Assembly: GCA_030035585.1 (NCBI GenBank)
Contig: CM057469.1
Span: forward strand, 62,513,501 to 62,577,500
Direction of reading: 5' to 3'
Origin: Dugong dugon
Taxonomy: Eukaryota; Chordata; Mammalia; Sirenia; Dugongidae
Length of the DNA stretch: 64,000 nt
Below, in pieces: positions 12,601 to 27,000 of the stretch (position 1 is the stretch's first letter; the number at the start of each line of letters is the position of its first letter). The notes under the pieces were generated by a model. It made no database searches. It was not told the DNA's origin and saw nothing but the letters and a program-made list of their open reading frames with translations. The position numbers and the translations under genes are program-made.

Positions 12601-15600
12601 CAGCTTTTATTTGTAATTGCATTTTGCGTCGCTTCCATCTTCTGAACGTTGACTGGATTACAAGGGATGATGATTTTAGCATTTTATATCTTTGTTGATC
12701 TTGTTTTCTCCTGAAATAAGCACGCCAATGCCTCTGAATTACAACTGTAGCCCACAGATATCGTTTATAAGAAGTGACAGCAATTCTCATTCTTATCCTA
12801 GATTGCAGGATGATTGAATAATATTTCAATTTCAGAAATCTTTTTCTAGTGGAATATCTTCTCCAATATCCCTGAGAAAATAAGAAAAGACAAAGTAAAA
12901 CAGATAAAGCTTTCTATAACTAACACCTTTGAAAATACTAATCTTTCTAAGATTCTACTTAAAAATCAGCACATGAAATTACAATCCTAATGTATTTTTG
13001 TAAAAGATACTTGTCTCTTTTGTAGTTTGTACATTGATACAGCTGTAGCCAATTTACAATTAAAACAAATATATTTATAATTACATTTGTATTCCAGAGT
13101 CATAAGAAATAGGAACATGTTTATGTTATACCAGAAGCACTAGAGTCAAAATAAAACTATAGTAATATTTTTTTGCTACCTACTGATTCTAATTATTTTC
13201 TATGAATATATCTCTGGTTCTTAAATTTTCCCTTTATTTCAAGGTTGTTAAGCTATCTTATAATGATAAGTAACTATCTATGTGAGGGCTTCAGTGCGAT
13301 CGCATTACAGGCCAGATAATATAGGAATTTGAGAAATAAACGAGCATGATCACTCTTACAGTCATTATTTTAATTAAGAAGAAATTACTTCCTTTCTCCC
13401 TATTTAGGAATTATAAACACACGGTTAGAGAGTAGAATTCAGGAAGGACTCGAGAAGTGATAAACTGCTTGTCTCTGAAAAACCCATGGCTGCACTCTTC
13501 ACACCCCACCCCACATTCCCTGCCCCGTTATTAACCCAGCAATGAGGTGGCTCAACAGAAAGGGCTACAAAGTCTCAAGCTGATTCCAGTTGCTAATATC
13601 TAAATGACCCCAGGATACTGGGGCACAAGCTCTGAATGTTCTTTTGGCAATAAGGCCATTACTTTGTCCAAAACACTCCCAACATTACCAAGATTGTGGG
13701 GTATTCTCTATGGCCTTATTTCACTTACTCACAAAAGGGAGTATGAGGCTGGGTCCCTCCCTCTCCTATAGCACTACTCATTACGCATGGAGCTATGCTT
13801 GGCCCAAGCACATCTGTACATGGCTGAGGAGAATTAGAGACAACATGTGCATTCTGCTGACTCTTTACCTCTAAGTTTTCCCTAACGGACATTGCCTTAT
13901 TCCTCTACTATGCATCACCTGTGGTTTTGTTCCCACATTTCAGCCTGACAAGCAGTGATGGGTGCTTCACATAATTTCTTTTACTATGAAAGTTGCACAA
14001 GTAATTAAACATTTATTTGACTACAGTTCAGCTTGCTTATGTAAAAGGGCTTTGAAAACTTGAAGCGATATATAAATGTAAGGCATTATTAAGCTACCTT
14101 AAAAGAACTAGGAAACATAAAGCATAAATAGTATTCAGAGTTCAAGAATGCATACCATTATTCTTTCCTCCCTAAACATTTTGTCTATAAAACCCTCAAA
14201 CTCAGAAATGAAAGGTCAGTGTAGCTAGATTATTTTACACATCCATAATCATTCCTTCTAAATACTGCTACTAATCTGATACTGAAATATTAATCTGTTT
14301 CAATATTTAACATGGGCTATAAGTCCACTTCCTCTCCTAACAACTCTGCACATTACAATAACAGTTCTATCAGCACTGTCACATATGCATTAAAAATAAA
14401 GAGCTTTTACTAAGTATATATCACTGTAAAACAAAAACACCAATATTTGCTGCAAGATTTTTGAAAAGCCCAGATTCTTATACCATAATATTCAAAATAA
14501 CCCAAGGTGCAATTCAAATTACTTGGCAAAGTACTTCCAGGAAAATCTCAACTTTCACAGGAAAAAACCATCAACAGATGTCAATGCTGAGAAGACACAG
14601 ACATTGGAATTATCTGACAAAGACTTTAAAGAAGCCAATGTTAAAAGGCTCCAACAAGGGGAAACTGTTTAAACTAATGTAAAGATAGAAAGTCTCAGCA
14701 AAGACATGAAATGTAGAAATAACAACCTAATGGAAATATTAGAGCTGAAAAATACAATAACCAAAATATAAAACTCCCTGGAAAGGCTCAATAATGGGAT
14801 GGAGGTGACACACAGAAGAGTCAGTGAACTTGAAGATAGGTAATATAAATTATCCAGTCTGAACAAGAAAGAGAAAAAAGATTGGGAAACAAAATGAACA
14901 AGCCTCAGGGAAGTGTGGGGCCGTATCAAAGATCTAACATTTATGTCATCAGTGTCCCACAGAGTGAGGAGAAAGAGTGCAGTGCAGAAAAAACTTCTGA
15001 AGAAATAACGGCTCAAATCTGTCCAAATTACACCGTAGACATAAACTCACAGAACTCAAAAAACTCAGTGAACCCTTGGCAAGATAAACTCAAAGAAACA
15101 CATGGCCACACATGAGCTGCTGAAAATTAATTACCAAGAAAAGCTCTTAAAAGCAGCCAGAGAGAAATGACACATTACCTATAGAGAAACACTCCACCCA
15201 ACAATAGCAGAATACACATTCTTTTTAAGTGTGCATGAAACCTTCATTAAGATCAGGGCTGAGCAAACTTTTTCTTTAAAAGGCCAGATAGTAAATATCT
15301 TCAGCTTTGTAGGGCATTTCTGCTGCAAAACTCAATTTTTCTACCATAATGCAAAAGCAGCCATTAACAACACATATATGAATGAGTATAGCTGTGTTCT
15401 AAAAAACTACATTTACAAAACCAGGTGGTAGGCCAGATTTAGCCCACCAGCCATACTTTGCCAATCCCTGATCAAGAAAGACCTCTTTTGGGTCATAAAA
15501 CAAACCTTAACAAATTTAAAAGAATTGAAATCACATAGAGCAAGGATAACAGAGGCATACTATGAACAACGACGCACACGTAAATTTGACAAGGTAGATG

Positions 15601-17977
15601 AAATGGACCAATTCTTTGAAAACCATAAACTAACTCACTGAAAATGAATTAGTCCTATGATAATGTTAAAAACAGAATTTGTATTAAAAGCTTTCATATA
15701 AAGAAATATCCAGATCATGATGGCATCACTAGCGAATTCTTCCAAACCTGAAAAGAAGAAATATTGGCAATTCTACACAATGTCTTCCAGAAAATTAAGA
15801 GGAAGAGAAAACTTCCTAACTCATTTTATGAAGATAGTTTATTACCCTGATACCAAAACCATAAGAAAAGAGTACAAGAAAACTGACCAATATGCTTCAT
15901 GAAGAGAGTTGCAAGACTATCCACCTAAATATTAACAAATGGAATCAAGCAACATATAAAAAGAATAACATACCACAAATAAGTGGGTTTTATCCCCGAA
16001 TACAAGGTTAGTTCAAGCTCATATGCTGAACACAGTAAAGTGTTATGCAGGTAGTAGGCAGGCATTAATATATGTTAAAATTAAATATTAGATAAAATAC
16101 AGAATTCTAAAATATAATCATTTAGAACTTTATTACATTTTATCTTCTTCCTTAAAAACATAATTAAATTAAAAAAAAATTTGTAATTAAAAAAATTAGG
16201 TCAGGATACCGTACCTGAATAATTGCTGCTGATTTATTTTGAGTTTTTTCCAGTTTTTCCCTTTTTAACATTAATAATTTTCTCTGTGCTAAGAATCTTC
16301 GCCAATATTTCTGAATGACCAGTGCTGCAATAATCTCCTTTTTCAATCTTCGTTTAGTTAGAAAATTGATTACAGCTGACTGGATAATTCTTGCAGCTTT
16401 GTCTCTCTCCTTAAGAAAAAAAAAAAAAACACAGCAAATGTGAATTAAACACTTAGTCACTTAAGTCCCTAAATTTTTCTTTGTGAGAACATCACCTGTT
16501 AAACATTAATCAAATTAATCTTGGAAATGAAATGCCCCCACGCTTATTGTAAGATATGTTTACCTTTGGAATATAGATGCTCATGGACACGTTGAAAGGG
16601 CTGATACACAGGCTTACAGATATATTTGCACAATGAAACAAAGATTCCTAGGAAATATTATTCTTAAATAAAGATCATAGACATGTTTGATCTATCACAG
16701 CTCCTCAGTAATCAGGATAAAGGCAATTTGAAGTATAATCTGATATGTTTCACAGATTGGATCCAGTGAATTCACGTTTGAATTTTAGGAGAGACAGCAT
16801 GAAAAGAGAAAGAGAGACAGAAACTCCCAAATTAAATAAAATACCTTAACAGTATAGGGTAGTATTCCTTTGTTGTAAGCTGAACAAAGGAACACACAAA
16901 AGAGAAGCAAAATCCCTCTTTGGCACAGAACATGTTGTGGATTTAAGCCACAGAGACTCAAGAGAACAGAATACAATTTGGGTTCTGAGAAGCAATGTAT
17001 GAACTGGCCAAGAGCACCGGTGTCCAAAGAGGCGTGAGCTGCCCTGGGAGCACTAGAGGCCAGTACCCTGCATACCTCTATTGCTGTTACTTCTGGTAAT
17101 GAACAGCTATGAATAACAGCAAATACTGGGTACTTACAGGGTGCCAGGTACCATCTCAACACTTGATGAGTCACTCACACATACGCAACAGCAGCTGTAT
17201 GAACAGATAAGCAGGTACTGAGACAGAGAGGTCAAGGGTCTCATCAGCCTCATAGGTAGCAAAGCCAGGATTTGAAGCAGGCAGCCTGGCTTCAGAGTCC
17301 ACACCCTTAATCGCTTTGCTATACTGTTCAAAGCTGATTTATCACTTCACTCTACCTGAATTGGAAACTAGATTATGAGTCATTCCCTCTGGTGGAAAGT
17401 GACAACTTATAGCATGTCTAATAACCCTTTGAAGTCTTTGGGTGGCACAAATGGTTAATGAACTTGGCTGCCAACTTGAAAAGTTAGAGGTTTGAGTCCA
17501 CCCAGAGGCACCTCAAAAGAAAGGTCTGGCAATCTACTTCCGAAAAAATCAGCCATTGAAAATCCTATGGAACACAGCTCCACTCTGACACACGTGAGTT
17601 GGCCATAAGTTGTAACTGACTCAACAGCAACTGTTGACACACAGAGACTAGCTATAGATCCTAATTATTAATTAATAACAATCAGTGGAGGGTATCTGTG
17701 AATCGAGAGGCTGAACAGTACGGGAAGACACTCAACTATAAAATGTATAAAACTGTTGTTCTAATAAAGAAAAAAGTGATCAATGGACTGAAACAAACAC
17801 TAAGGAATGGTGAGGGCCATATATTAGAACACTCCTCTGAGCATAATTCTAAAATTGGATTGGAGAATTATGCACAATAATTTAGTTGTTGTGCAATTGT
17901 ACAATGTCAACGTCCTTGAAAAGCCTATGGCCTTTAAGGATATAGAGATCCAAATTAAAAATATCCCCTAATTAGCT

Positions 17978-18017
<40 letters not shown>

Positions 18018-21000
18018 TATATATACACATATATGTATATGTATGTAGCTTTTCAGTCAAATTTATAAGGGCCAGGGGCATTTTTGGACACAACAGGCTG
18101 AGGTGAACTGGAACTTACATCAATTTGTAGATCATCTCAAACACAAGCAAATTAAAATCGAACAATTTTATGTGGCATTAGTGCTCAGCTGCTAACCAAA
18201 AGGTCGGTGGTTTGAACCCACTAGCTGCTCTGCAGGAGAAAGATGTGGCAGTCTGCTTCTGTAAAGATCTGCCACTTTGTAAACCCTATCAGGCAGTTCT
18301 ACTCTGTCCTATAGGGTTGCTATGAGTCAAAACCAACTCGACAGCAACAAGATTTTATTTTTTTGGTTAGAGAAGCTAAAGACGGAAAGCAAATATATTC
18401 AAGGAGGCAAATATATTACAAACACTAGCAAAAAATATTTGAAAACTTACATAAGCTGATGGTAAAAGTTGCCATGCCTGGCAGTGGACCGTTTTCTATG
18501 TCAAACTACTATGTCATCATTTTTAACCCTGTATTGTGGCCAAGTCAGCTCGTAACCAGTTTATTTTGCCTCATATATTGGCTAAATACAAAGATTTACT
18601 TTACTTTAGAGTGTGTGCCCATTTGTTGGCAGGAAGAACTAGGGGGTGCAATGGGTCAGTGGACCCTTGGATAGTCCTGCTTCACTCACCAGTAACCTTG
18701 GTCATTTGTCAGTGTTTCTTTGTCACTAGAAGAGCATGACCCACTCCATTCCCAAGGGATAATTTATAAAAATTAGAACAATAATATGAATACATAATAT
18801 AAATATATATTTCTATACAAACTTTTATAAATGATGTCTATTTAATATGTAAGTTATTATATATAGATATAAAATAAAAAATAGTGATCTCAAGATATAT
18901 TTATACACTTGCTAGCTTATACCATGAAACCTGTGAGAGCCGGAACTCGACAGGACCGCCTTGTTTTTCCGGGTCTCACAAGTTTTCCGCCTTGGACAGG
19001 GGGCAGTCTTACCACTTTCCTATCGCTCCCTATTAGTGGAAAATATTTGAGTTTTCCTTCTCTGACAGGTTTCTGCCTTACACAGGTTCTGGCTTTTGCT
19101 GTTTTTACTGTCATATTTCTTCTAGGATATATACGGAAACTGCTATTTAACATTCCAAACAGAAAATGAAAAGATGTAATTGGATGTTCGTATAAGTGTA
19201 TATTCCATAGGAAGTAGAGAAGCAGTGGTCATATTGGATCAATGAAGTTTAACTATGGATACAGAAACCTCTTTTAATGTGGCCCTTCAAAACACGGGGA
19301 AATTTCTATTATCTGGGCTAAAGAAATAAATCAAGAAAAGGGATCTTATTGACCAAAGCTAAGAGACTTGTGCACTTAATATCTGACTAACACATAAGAC
19401 TATCTTGAGCAGAAAATAAAGCATATTTCATTACCAAAAAACAAAACAAAACAAAAACTCCACTGCTGACTGATATTTTGAATTCTAAATCTCTCATGTA
19501 CTGCCACGTGAAAAGAGTGGATGAAATAACTTGGGGACTGGCCAGGAGGGAGTCTTCCCTGAAATCAGTTCTCCTAGAAGCTTCCAGCAGTACAGCGTTA
19601 TCCTCCAGTGGATTCGTGGGCAAGGGGGCAAATCCTGAGAAGGTGAGGGACAAGATAGGGCACAGAGAATGTATGGGAGCAGAGAAGACCATTTGTGAAC
19701 ATGTGTAAGACACTGCCTATTTCTCAAATATTACTACGACTTTAAGTGGGGCAGGTGCAAATTATTTCAATTAATGTTATTTCCAAGTCTGATATGGAAC
19801 GTGAAAACATACGTCTAAGAGTTGTCAAAATTTAGCTGTTTTACACAGCTACCAAGAACTTTATCATAAATGTGTTATAATTAAAAACTGACATATCGGG
19901 GGAACATTATTTCTGAAATATCTGTGATAAATTGTATTAAGCATGGCTGTTTTATTTTTCCAAACAAATGAATATTAAAAAAAAAACACTGCCATTGAGT
20001 CAAGTTTGACTCATGGCGACCCTACAGATTTATAATCAACCATAATTAGTGGAGTGGGTAGGGAGACAAAAGAATTAAAGTTCGTTCAACTTGATCAAGC
20101 CGACCACCTCTCGGTTTATTAAAAAACACAACATTTTTCTCAGACTTCAAGAGAAAAAAGTTATTTTACATTAATGCAAATTTCCATACTATTGGGGTCA
20201 CAAAAATAAGTAACATCCCTATTCCCATGTCTAGGTCTTCAACATTTTGAGAAATAAAACAATGGAAAGCAAAATATCTCTTTCATAAAGGATAAGTTTG
20301 AAGACAGAGGTATGACAGACAAAATGAGGTTGCATACTGAATCCCAAAATCAGATACTTGGCACCCAGTCCTAAGTAGCACTAGTTAAAGGAAGCCTCAC
20401 TGAGCACATCATGAAAAAATAATGGAGAACTCCTACTCTCTGAAGGCAGATTAGGTTTCAAAAGGAAGAAAGGAAGAGCTCAGTCAAGTATCCTCAGTTT
20501 ATTCTTCACAGATTTACAAAGCAGATATGTTATTCCACTTTCCTGGAGCAGAGAAAGTGAAAGGGTAGATGGAGGCTGGAAGATGTACAGATTAAAGGAA
20601 ACATCAGGAGTTAGGGGAAAATATCAACATCTAACTCAACCCAAACAACACACACAATTACTAAGTTTTACCTCAATAATTTCATAAATCAGTAAAATGT
20701 AAAAAGCATAAAGAATCAACCAACTGGCATTTTATGAAGTACAATTAACAGTATAGCGTTTTCATTTTTTTAAGCGTACCTGATAGCGTTTTAGATCTGT
20801 TTTTAGTTTATATCTTCTCCAAGTTGTTTGTATCAGCCGAGCAGCTCTTGTTTCTTTACGAAGATCCAAAAGTCTTGCACAAAGAAATGACAAATAGGTA
20901 ATAACCACCTAAGAGAAAACACAAAAGACGGAAACAGAGGAGCAAGAGTGGACACACAACTAACCATCATTTTCTGGGACACTATTGGTTAAAAAAACTC

Positions 21001-24000
21001 CTCTTACTTACCTTTTCATCCGGAATCGTATTTGACATATCTGAATGATGAATCATGGCAGGTATTCCACCAAGGTCTCTGACTGCAGAGCTAATCAATT
21101 GAAAATTTTTCTTTTCATTTTCTAGGAGCTCTTTGTACGGTTCTGATGTATTTTCTACTGTGCAAGTGAAAAAAGAAAATTTAGACTCCTCTGGCCAAAA
21201 ATCACAGACAGGAAATTTTTGAAAAGTTCATTAACAAAAAGGGACTAACCGTGATCAAATGCTTTAGGAGACATATCCAGAAAACTAGCATCAGATTCAG
21301 ATGATGAATTTAACACCACTGAACCAGTCTGTGTGCATTCCACAGTCTGAGTAGTACGCTGACATATAGCCTCAAAAGGCACATAGCAAGGATGGTAGTG
21401 GTGGATCAAGTAACATAACACACGGCCATCTGAGAAAGCCACTGTAAAATTCTCCACCTAATTGGAAATAACAGAGAAATAATAACTGCATTTAGAGAGT
21501 AATATAGATGCTAATGGTTTTATAGTCCAGTAATTTTTTTTATAGGTAAGAAAATCACATTATTTTCTAACAGTACCTAGTACACTGCCATATTCACAAC
21601 CAAACTCACAATTATAAAATACTAACCATTCCAAAAGTAGAATCTGAGTGTAGTATCTTCTTTGGCTCTCTAGTATTTAGTTAAAACATATATTATCCAT
21701 ATATTTGATAAATTTTTCTGCTAATAATACTTGTTCCAAGTATAACAATTTACCATATTTAGTTAAATGTACTCTCTATGACTATTCCTGTTTTATATTC
21801 CTTACCAGTTATTTATTTCATCCACGTATGTCAAGGAAATTGTTTTTTGTGTATTTACATTTAAAGCTACAACTCCTACAGAAATATAGTATCAACCTAA
21901 CAAATGATTATAGAAAGATCACCTTACATTTTTTCCTCCTGCCTCTATCTAGTGGAGCCTTGTTGGCATAGCGGTTAAGAGCTACAGCTGCTAACCAAAA
22001 GGTTGGCAATTCGAATTAACAAGCTGCTTCTTAGAAACCCTATGGGCAGTTCTACTCTGTCCTACAGGGTTGCTATGAGTCAGAATTGACTCGATGGCAA
22101 TGGGTTTGGGTTGTGGTCTACCTAGTGGTAAGGCTGTTTCTCTGTTGTCTTTTCCTGCATGGTGGGTTTACCTGCATTTATCTTTATAGTAAGTGTGTGA
22201 TCCTTTGGTGTCCCTGCAGTATGCAAGTGTCGCCTATTAGGGTATTTTTTCTTTCTTACATCAAAAACACCAAACCAAACCTGCTGCCGTTGAATCAACT
22301 CCGACTCATAGCAACCCTATGGGACAGAGTAGAACTGCCCTATAGTTTCCAAGCAGCGCCTGGTGGATTCGAACTGCCAACCTTTTGGTTAGCAGCCGTA
22401 GCTCTTAAACACTATACCACCAGGGTTTCCGTAGTGATACATAAAATCACATTGCATCATACGATTGAGAACACCTTATGTCAGATAAAATACACTGTAT
22501 GAACAACAATATGCTAACTCATTTGAGGAAAAGTTTGCTTACACATATAAACTATTTAAGAAATACAAGAAAAGATTTTGTACGTTAAGTTTAATTTACG
22601 TTAGCCAAAATTTATTTAAAGATACTGGGCTAAAACAAAGAAACTTACTTTCTTATTATAGAAGGCACAAACAGCATTTACCCAATCCATTAACAGCTTT
22701 ATACTTTCACTGTATTGTTCAAAGGAACCACTATTCCTTTTGTCTTTTTTCTTATTAATGACAGTATCAGAATGGCATGATAGTGTTGACATTGCTTTCT
22801 TTATACTCAGTGTGTGTTTTAAGAAGTCAATTTCTTCGTTTAGTTGATCTAAATTGAGGGAAATATCCACCTGAGATGCACAAAAAAAAAGATAAACACT
22901 ATGACATTTTTAACCCACAGAAATTAACCATTTAGATAAACTGTAGAAGTTAATATAACCTCATCAGAAATTTTAAAGAGCTAAGAAAACGAAGTGCTCA
23001 AAACGTATACAAAATTTAGCATCAAAAATTCACACGTTTTGAAGGCAAAAACAGTCTACATCTTCATGATGGAATGTGTAATGGTTAAGAACATGTGACT
23101 TGGGGCCACACAAGCCTGGCCCCATGCAGCTCCTCCACCTCTTATCAACAATGTAACTAACCTTCAGCTTGTTTCCTCACCTGTAAAGTAGAGATAATAA
23201 CCTACCTTGTAAGGGTGATATGAACATTCAATTAGAATATATATAAAGAAAGCACTTATCACAATTCCTGGGACAGAATAAACTCCAGTAAGTGATAGCT
23301 GTTATTGTTTATTTAATTCAAATTGTTTTTATAAATATTCAAAATTGATAAAAAGTCCAAAATGTACCAAATGTTTGATACCTGAAAAGCAAACGCTATT
23401 TTCCAAAGCAATGCAAGAGTTTTCTCTCTGTGCCTATCCACGATATTCTTAGATAGGATTATGTTTCCTACAAATGAAAAGACAGTCCATTAACATAATA
23501 CGCATACATATGAATAATCAACTAGGAGAAAAATGTTTTATCTCTACTTAGTTTTTACCATGCTCATCAATTAGTTGAACTCCTCGTGATTTAAGAATTT
23601 CAAAAACAATGTCAACATTGTGAATCTTTTGAAGACGGCTTATTGCAGGAATCCTGAGTTTCTTTGAGAGATTCCAGTTCTGTGTGAGAAGTTCCATGGT
23701 TCGCCTAGCAGTAAAGGAATTTTGAGATGAAACTGCTATATAAAAATATATATGAAAAATAAATTTCATTTAAATATAGTTATTAGCCAAATAAATCCTA
23801 AGAGGGTTTTTAGGTCAAAAAGACTCTAAAAAACTATCTCAATACCCTGTTGTTCCATAGTTAGCAAATAAGAGTTATTTCTCATTTTAAGTCTGGGGTT
23901 GGGAGGAGGTCTTTGAACCTACGATAATAAAGAAAAAATGGGAGATTTATACACAAACATACACGTGAACAAAAAAGCAAGGATTTACAGATAAAGAAAA

Positions 24001-27000
24001 AGGAAGGAAGGAAGAAAGGGGAAAGGAAAATGTTATTTATTGAGGGGGCACTATATGGTATTTATTGAGGGTGTATTCTATGCTACACATCAAGCAAGTA
24101 CTTTCTATTATTTTAGTTCTCCCAGCAAATCTCACAAATTGGGTATTGTTATCCCATTTTTTACTAATGATGAAACCAAGCCCCACAAAAGTTAAGTAAA
24201 TTGTCCATGATCACTTACCTAGTAATGACAGTTTTAACAATTTCCAAAGCCATTCTCTAGCATTTTACCAGATTACTGTAGAAATATTTGAGTATCTAAT
24301 AAAAGAGACACACACCACAGTTCAAATTGAAACTCCTAATATCTAAGCCTCTAGTGCTTTCTCCTAGGAGCCCTGGTGGTGCAGTGGTTAAAGCACTTGG
24401 CCACCAACCAAAAGGTCGGCAGTTTGAACTCACCAGCCACTCAGCAGGAGAAAGATGTGGCAGTCTGCTTCCGTAAAGATTTACAGCCTTGGAAACCCAA
24501 CAGGGCAGTTCTACTCTGTCCTGTAAGGTTACTATGAGCCAGAATCGACTCGATGGCAGTGGGTTTGACTTTTTTAGTGCATTCCCCACTAGACAATAAT
24601 CGCTATTCCCACAGAAAAAATAACACCAAGCGGTTATTTAATATAGTTAAAGTTTGCAAACTTTTTATAGAACCATAGTTTCTAAAGGTTACAAAGCTAC
24701 TTAAAATCAGTCTAGGCCAATCACCCAATTAATATACGAAGCATTTCTGCAACAATGACCTGGACCCATCACCCATGACATTAGCAAATTAACCATTCCC
24801 AAGTATTATAAAATGACTTCAAAGACCAATCAAACAGTCATTTTGCTGACATCGCACAGAATAGAAATATGGTATGCAAGACCGAGTCTCTTAACTAGTG
24901 GACGTTCCTAATCAACTACATAGCATTAACATCCAACCTTGCTAAATACTAAGTAACTCCTGTAAAGGCATTAAAATCTGTTTCTTTGTGAAAAACAGCA
25001 CTCAACATAAAACCAATCACTGTCCTTCCTGGAAAGTGGAAAAGGTCTGAAAACATCAATTCTTTTTGGCAAGAAAATAGATTTGGTGGCTTGGATTTAT
25101 GAAATGAACAAACTAACCAAATATAAAAATAAAATGTAAAACATTTTCAGCAAATATTCTAATTTGTATGAAAATTTTTGAAGTTAAAGAAAGCTACAAT
25201 AAAAGTTGAAAAGACTATTAACTTCTTGTGAGAATATATGATCAGGAACGAAAAGAATGAACATTCAAGGAAATTTAATTTAGAAGGAAGCAAAGGACAT
25301 GTATTTTGTTTTTGAAAAACTGGGGACTCATAACGTCTAGGGATCTCTTCCTTATTGTCAAAGATTTCTTCCATTCTAGCCAAGTAGCCCTCTGACCTCT
25401 GCTTGAACTTTCCAACACTTGGAGCTGGTGTCTTCCTAAGTGTAGGTCTGAATACTAGCAAGTTATTAAACCAAACCAACACTCATCTTCCTGAAAATTT
25501 CATCTGTTGTTCATGCATGGTTCTTCTGCTTGGTAATAAACAATTTAATCACCTTTTAGCATAATACAAAAAAAAAAAAAACCCGTTGCCGTTCAGTTGA
25601 TTCCGACTCATAGTGACCCTACAGGACAGAGTAGAGCTGTTCCATAGGGTTTCCAAGGAACAGCTGGTGGATTCAAACTGCAGACCCTTTGTTTTGCAGC
25701 CAAACGCTTAACCACTGAAGACATTTATTATCCCAGTTTTCTCTGCTATTCTGCAGGCTAAGCATTCATAGTTGCTTCACTGGTCCCCAAGAGACATGGA
25801 TTTAAGGTTCTCAGTTTACACCCTAAAGATACTTCTACTTCAGACAAAGAAGTTAGTAAGTGTATTCCAAGTGACTTCATTCCTGTTAAGTTTTTAGCCA
25901 ATTTGAAATTTAGCGTGCCTACAATATCTTGGCTATAACATATGTAATTTAAAATCTAACAAGAATGTACCCAATTAGGAAAAGAGCTCAGGATATATTT
26001 TATGAAGGCTATTATCTCTTTGTATGCCATATTTCAAAGCTTAACTTGCTGTTTTGAGGCTTAACATTTCTGAAATACGGAGAAGCCATATCTTTGCTTT
26101 AAAGAAATCTTTTTCCTTGACTCTGAAATGCTACCTTGATGAAGATGTAAAATGTATTCGTAACACTGATGTTACCAATCTGGATACTGTAAAGGGGCCA
26201 ACCCAGCACCGGGCCAAAGGTCATTCCTTCCAATGGAGGGATTGGTTACTCAATGCATTCACTCCAAGGGCAATTTTGAAGATTCCACTTTGTTACCAAG
26301 GAAATACGTGATTTGAAGTTAGAGATCCTGAGCTGATGTTCCAATTCCACTGTATATAACTTGGACAAGACATTCTATCCTTTCCTCTTAATTTTCCTCA
26401 TGTGTAAAACAAGGTTACTACTACTAAAATCAGTCTGAAATGATATGGCACTTGTGAAGCCACTGCAGACATAGTGTATTTCAATGTTTGATATTCTAAT
26501 TAGTTCTGTGCTTTCTCCAACTCTTGTTCTGGACATCAGTAGTTCCTACCCCTGGACCCTAGTCACATGCCAGCAAGGACAGAAGACAAGCTTCTGGGCC
26601 CAAAACTGATATATTGGCATTAGCTACCTCAAATTTTTAACCCTATATTTATTCTAGTATGAGAAAGAGCAAACAAAAAACCTATTAAAGTACAGAAAAA
26701 GGCGTTTTCCTGAAAATTTTAGTCTACTCATTAAACAAATAATTCTATTTCTTATACTTACACGAGACGCACTCCACATTGCAAGTCTACAGCAAGATTT
26801 GTAACAGCAAAATCAAATTCATCAAATGGAGTCTGAACATGGCTAACAGGTAGTCCCAAAAAGCTAAGGTGACGAGAAAGGTCACCTTCACCGCTTAGGA
26901 AGTCTCGGGAAAAAGCCAGAAGAATTTCTTTACTAGCCTGTGGAAAACAAACGCAAGCATTATAGTCCAATATTATAATTTTATTTATAATAAAACAAAT

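Larger units (their letters stand above)
12872..16214 (-). other. ASPM intron 17
   Basis: 12,872-13,400 is unrecognised. 13,400-13,950 is more GC-rich and may be an old repeat of unknown class. 14,461-16,060 is an L1 fossil with an old hAT-type repeat inside it. Confidence 0.75.
16410..20779 (-). other. ASPM intron 16
   Basis: Contains an antisense MIR (17,120-17,325), AfroSINEs (17,433-17,631; 18,172-18,365), a (TA)n/(CA)n tract (17,981-18,045), the second copy of the unidentified repeat (18,921-19,115) and a short AfroSINE tail (19,978-20,040). Confidence 0.8.
21458..22648 (-). other. ASPM intron 13
   Basis: Contains two AfroSINEs in opposite orientation (21,950-22,115 plus; 22,262-22,430 minus). 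The rest is AT-rich and unrecognised. Confidence 0.8.
23705..26761 (-). other. ASPM intron 10
   Basis: Holds an antisense MIR (24,040-24,250), AfroSINEs (24,366-24,577 plus; 25,567-25,720 minus) and otherwise unrecognised AT-rich sequence. Confidence 0.8.

Noticed and set aside
16785-17331. Minus-strand frames in intron 16 as extra ASPM exons
   Set aside because: Overlap an antisense MIR; exons 16 and 17 join in frame without them.
18909-19169. Overlapping open frames on both strands
   Set aside because: They coincide with the unidentified interspersed repeat; no start context, splice sites or known domain.
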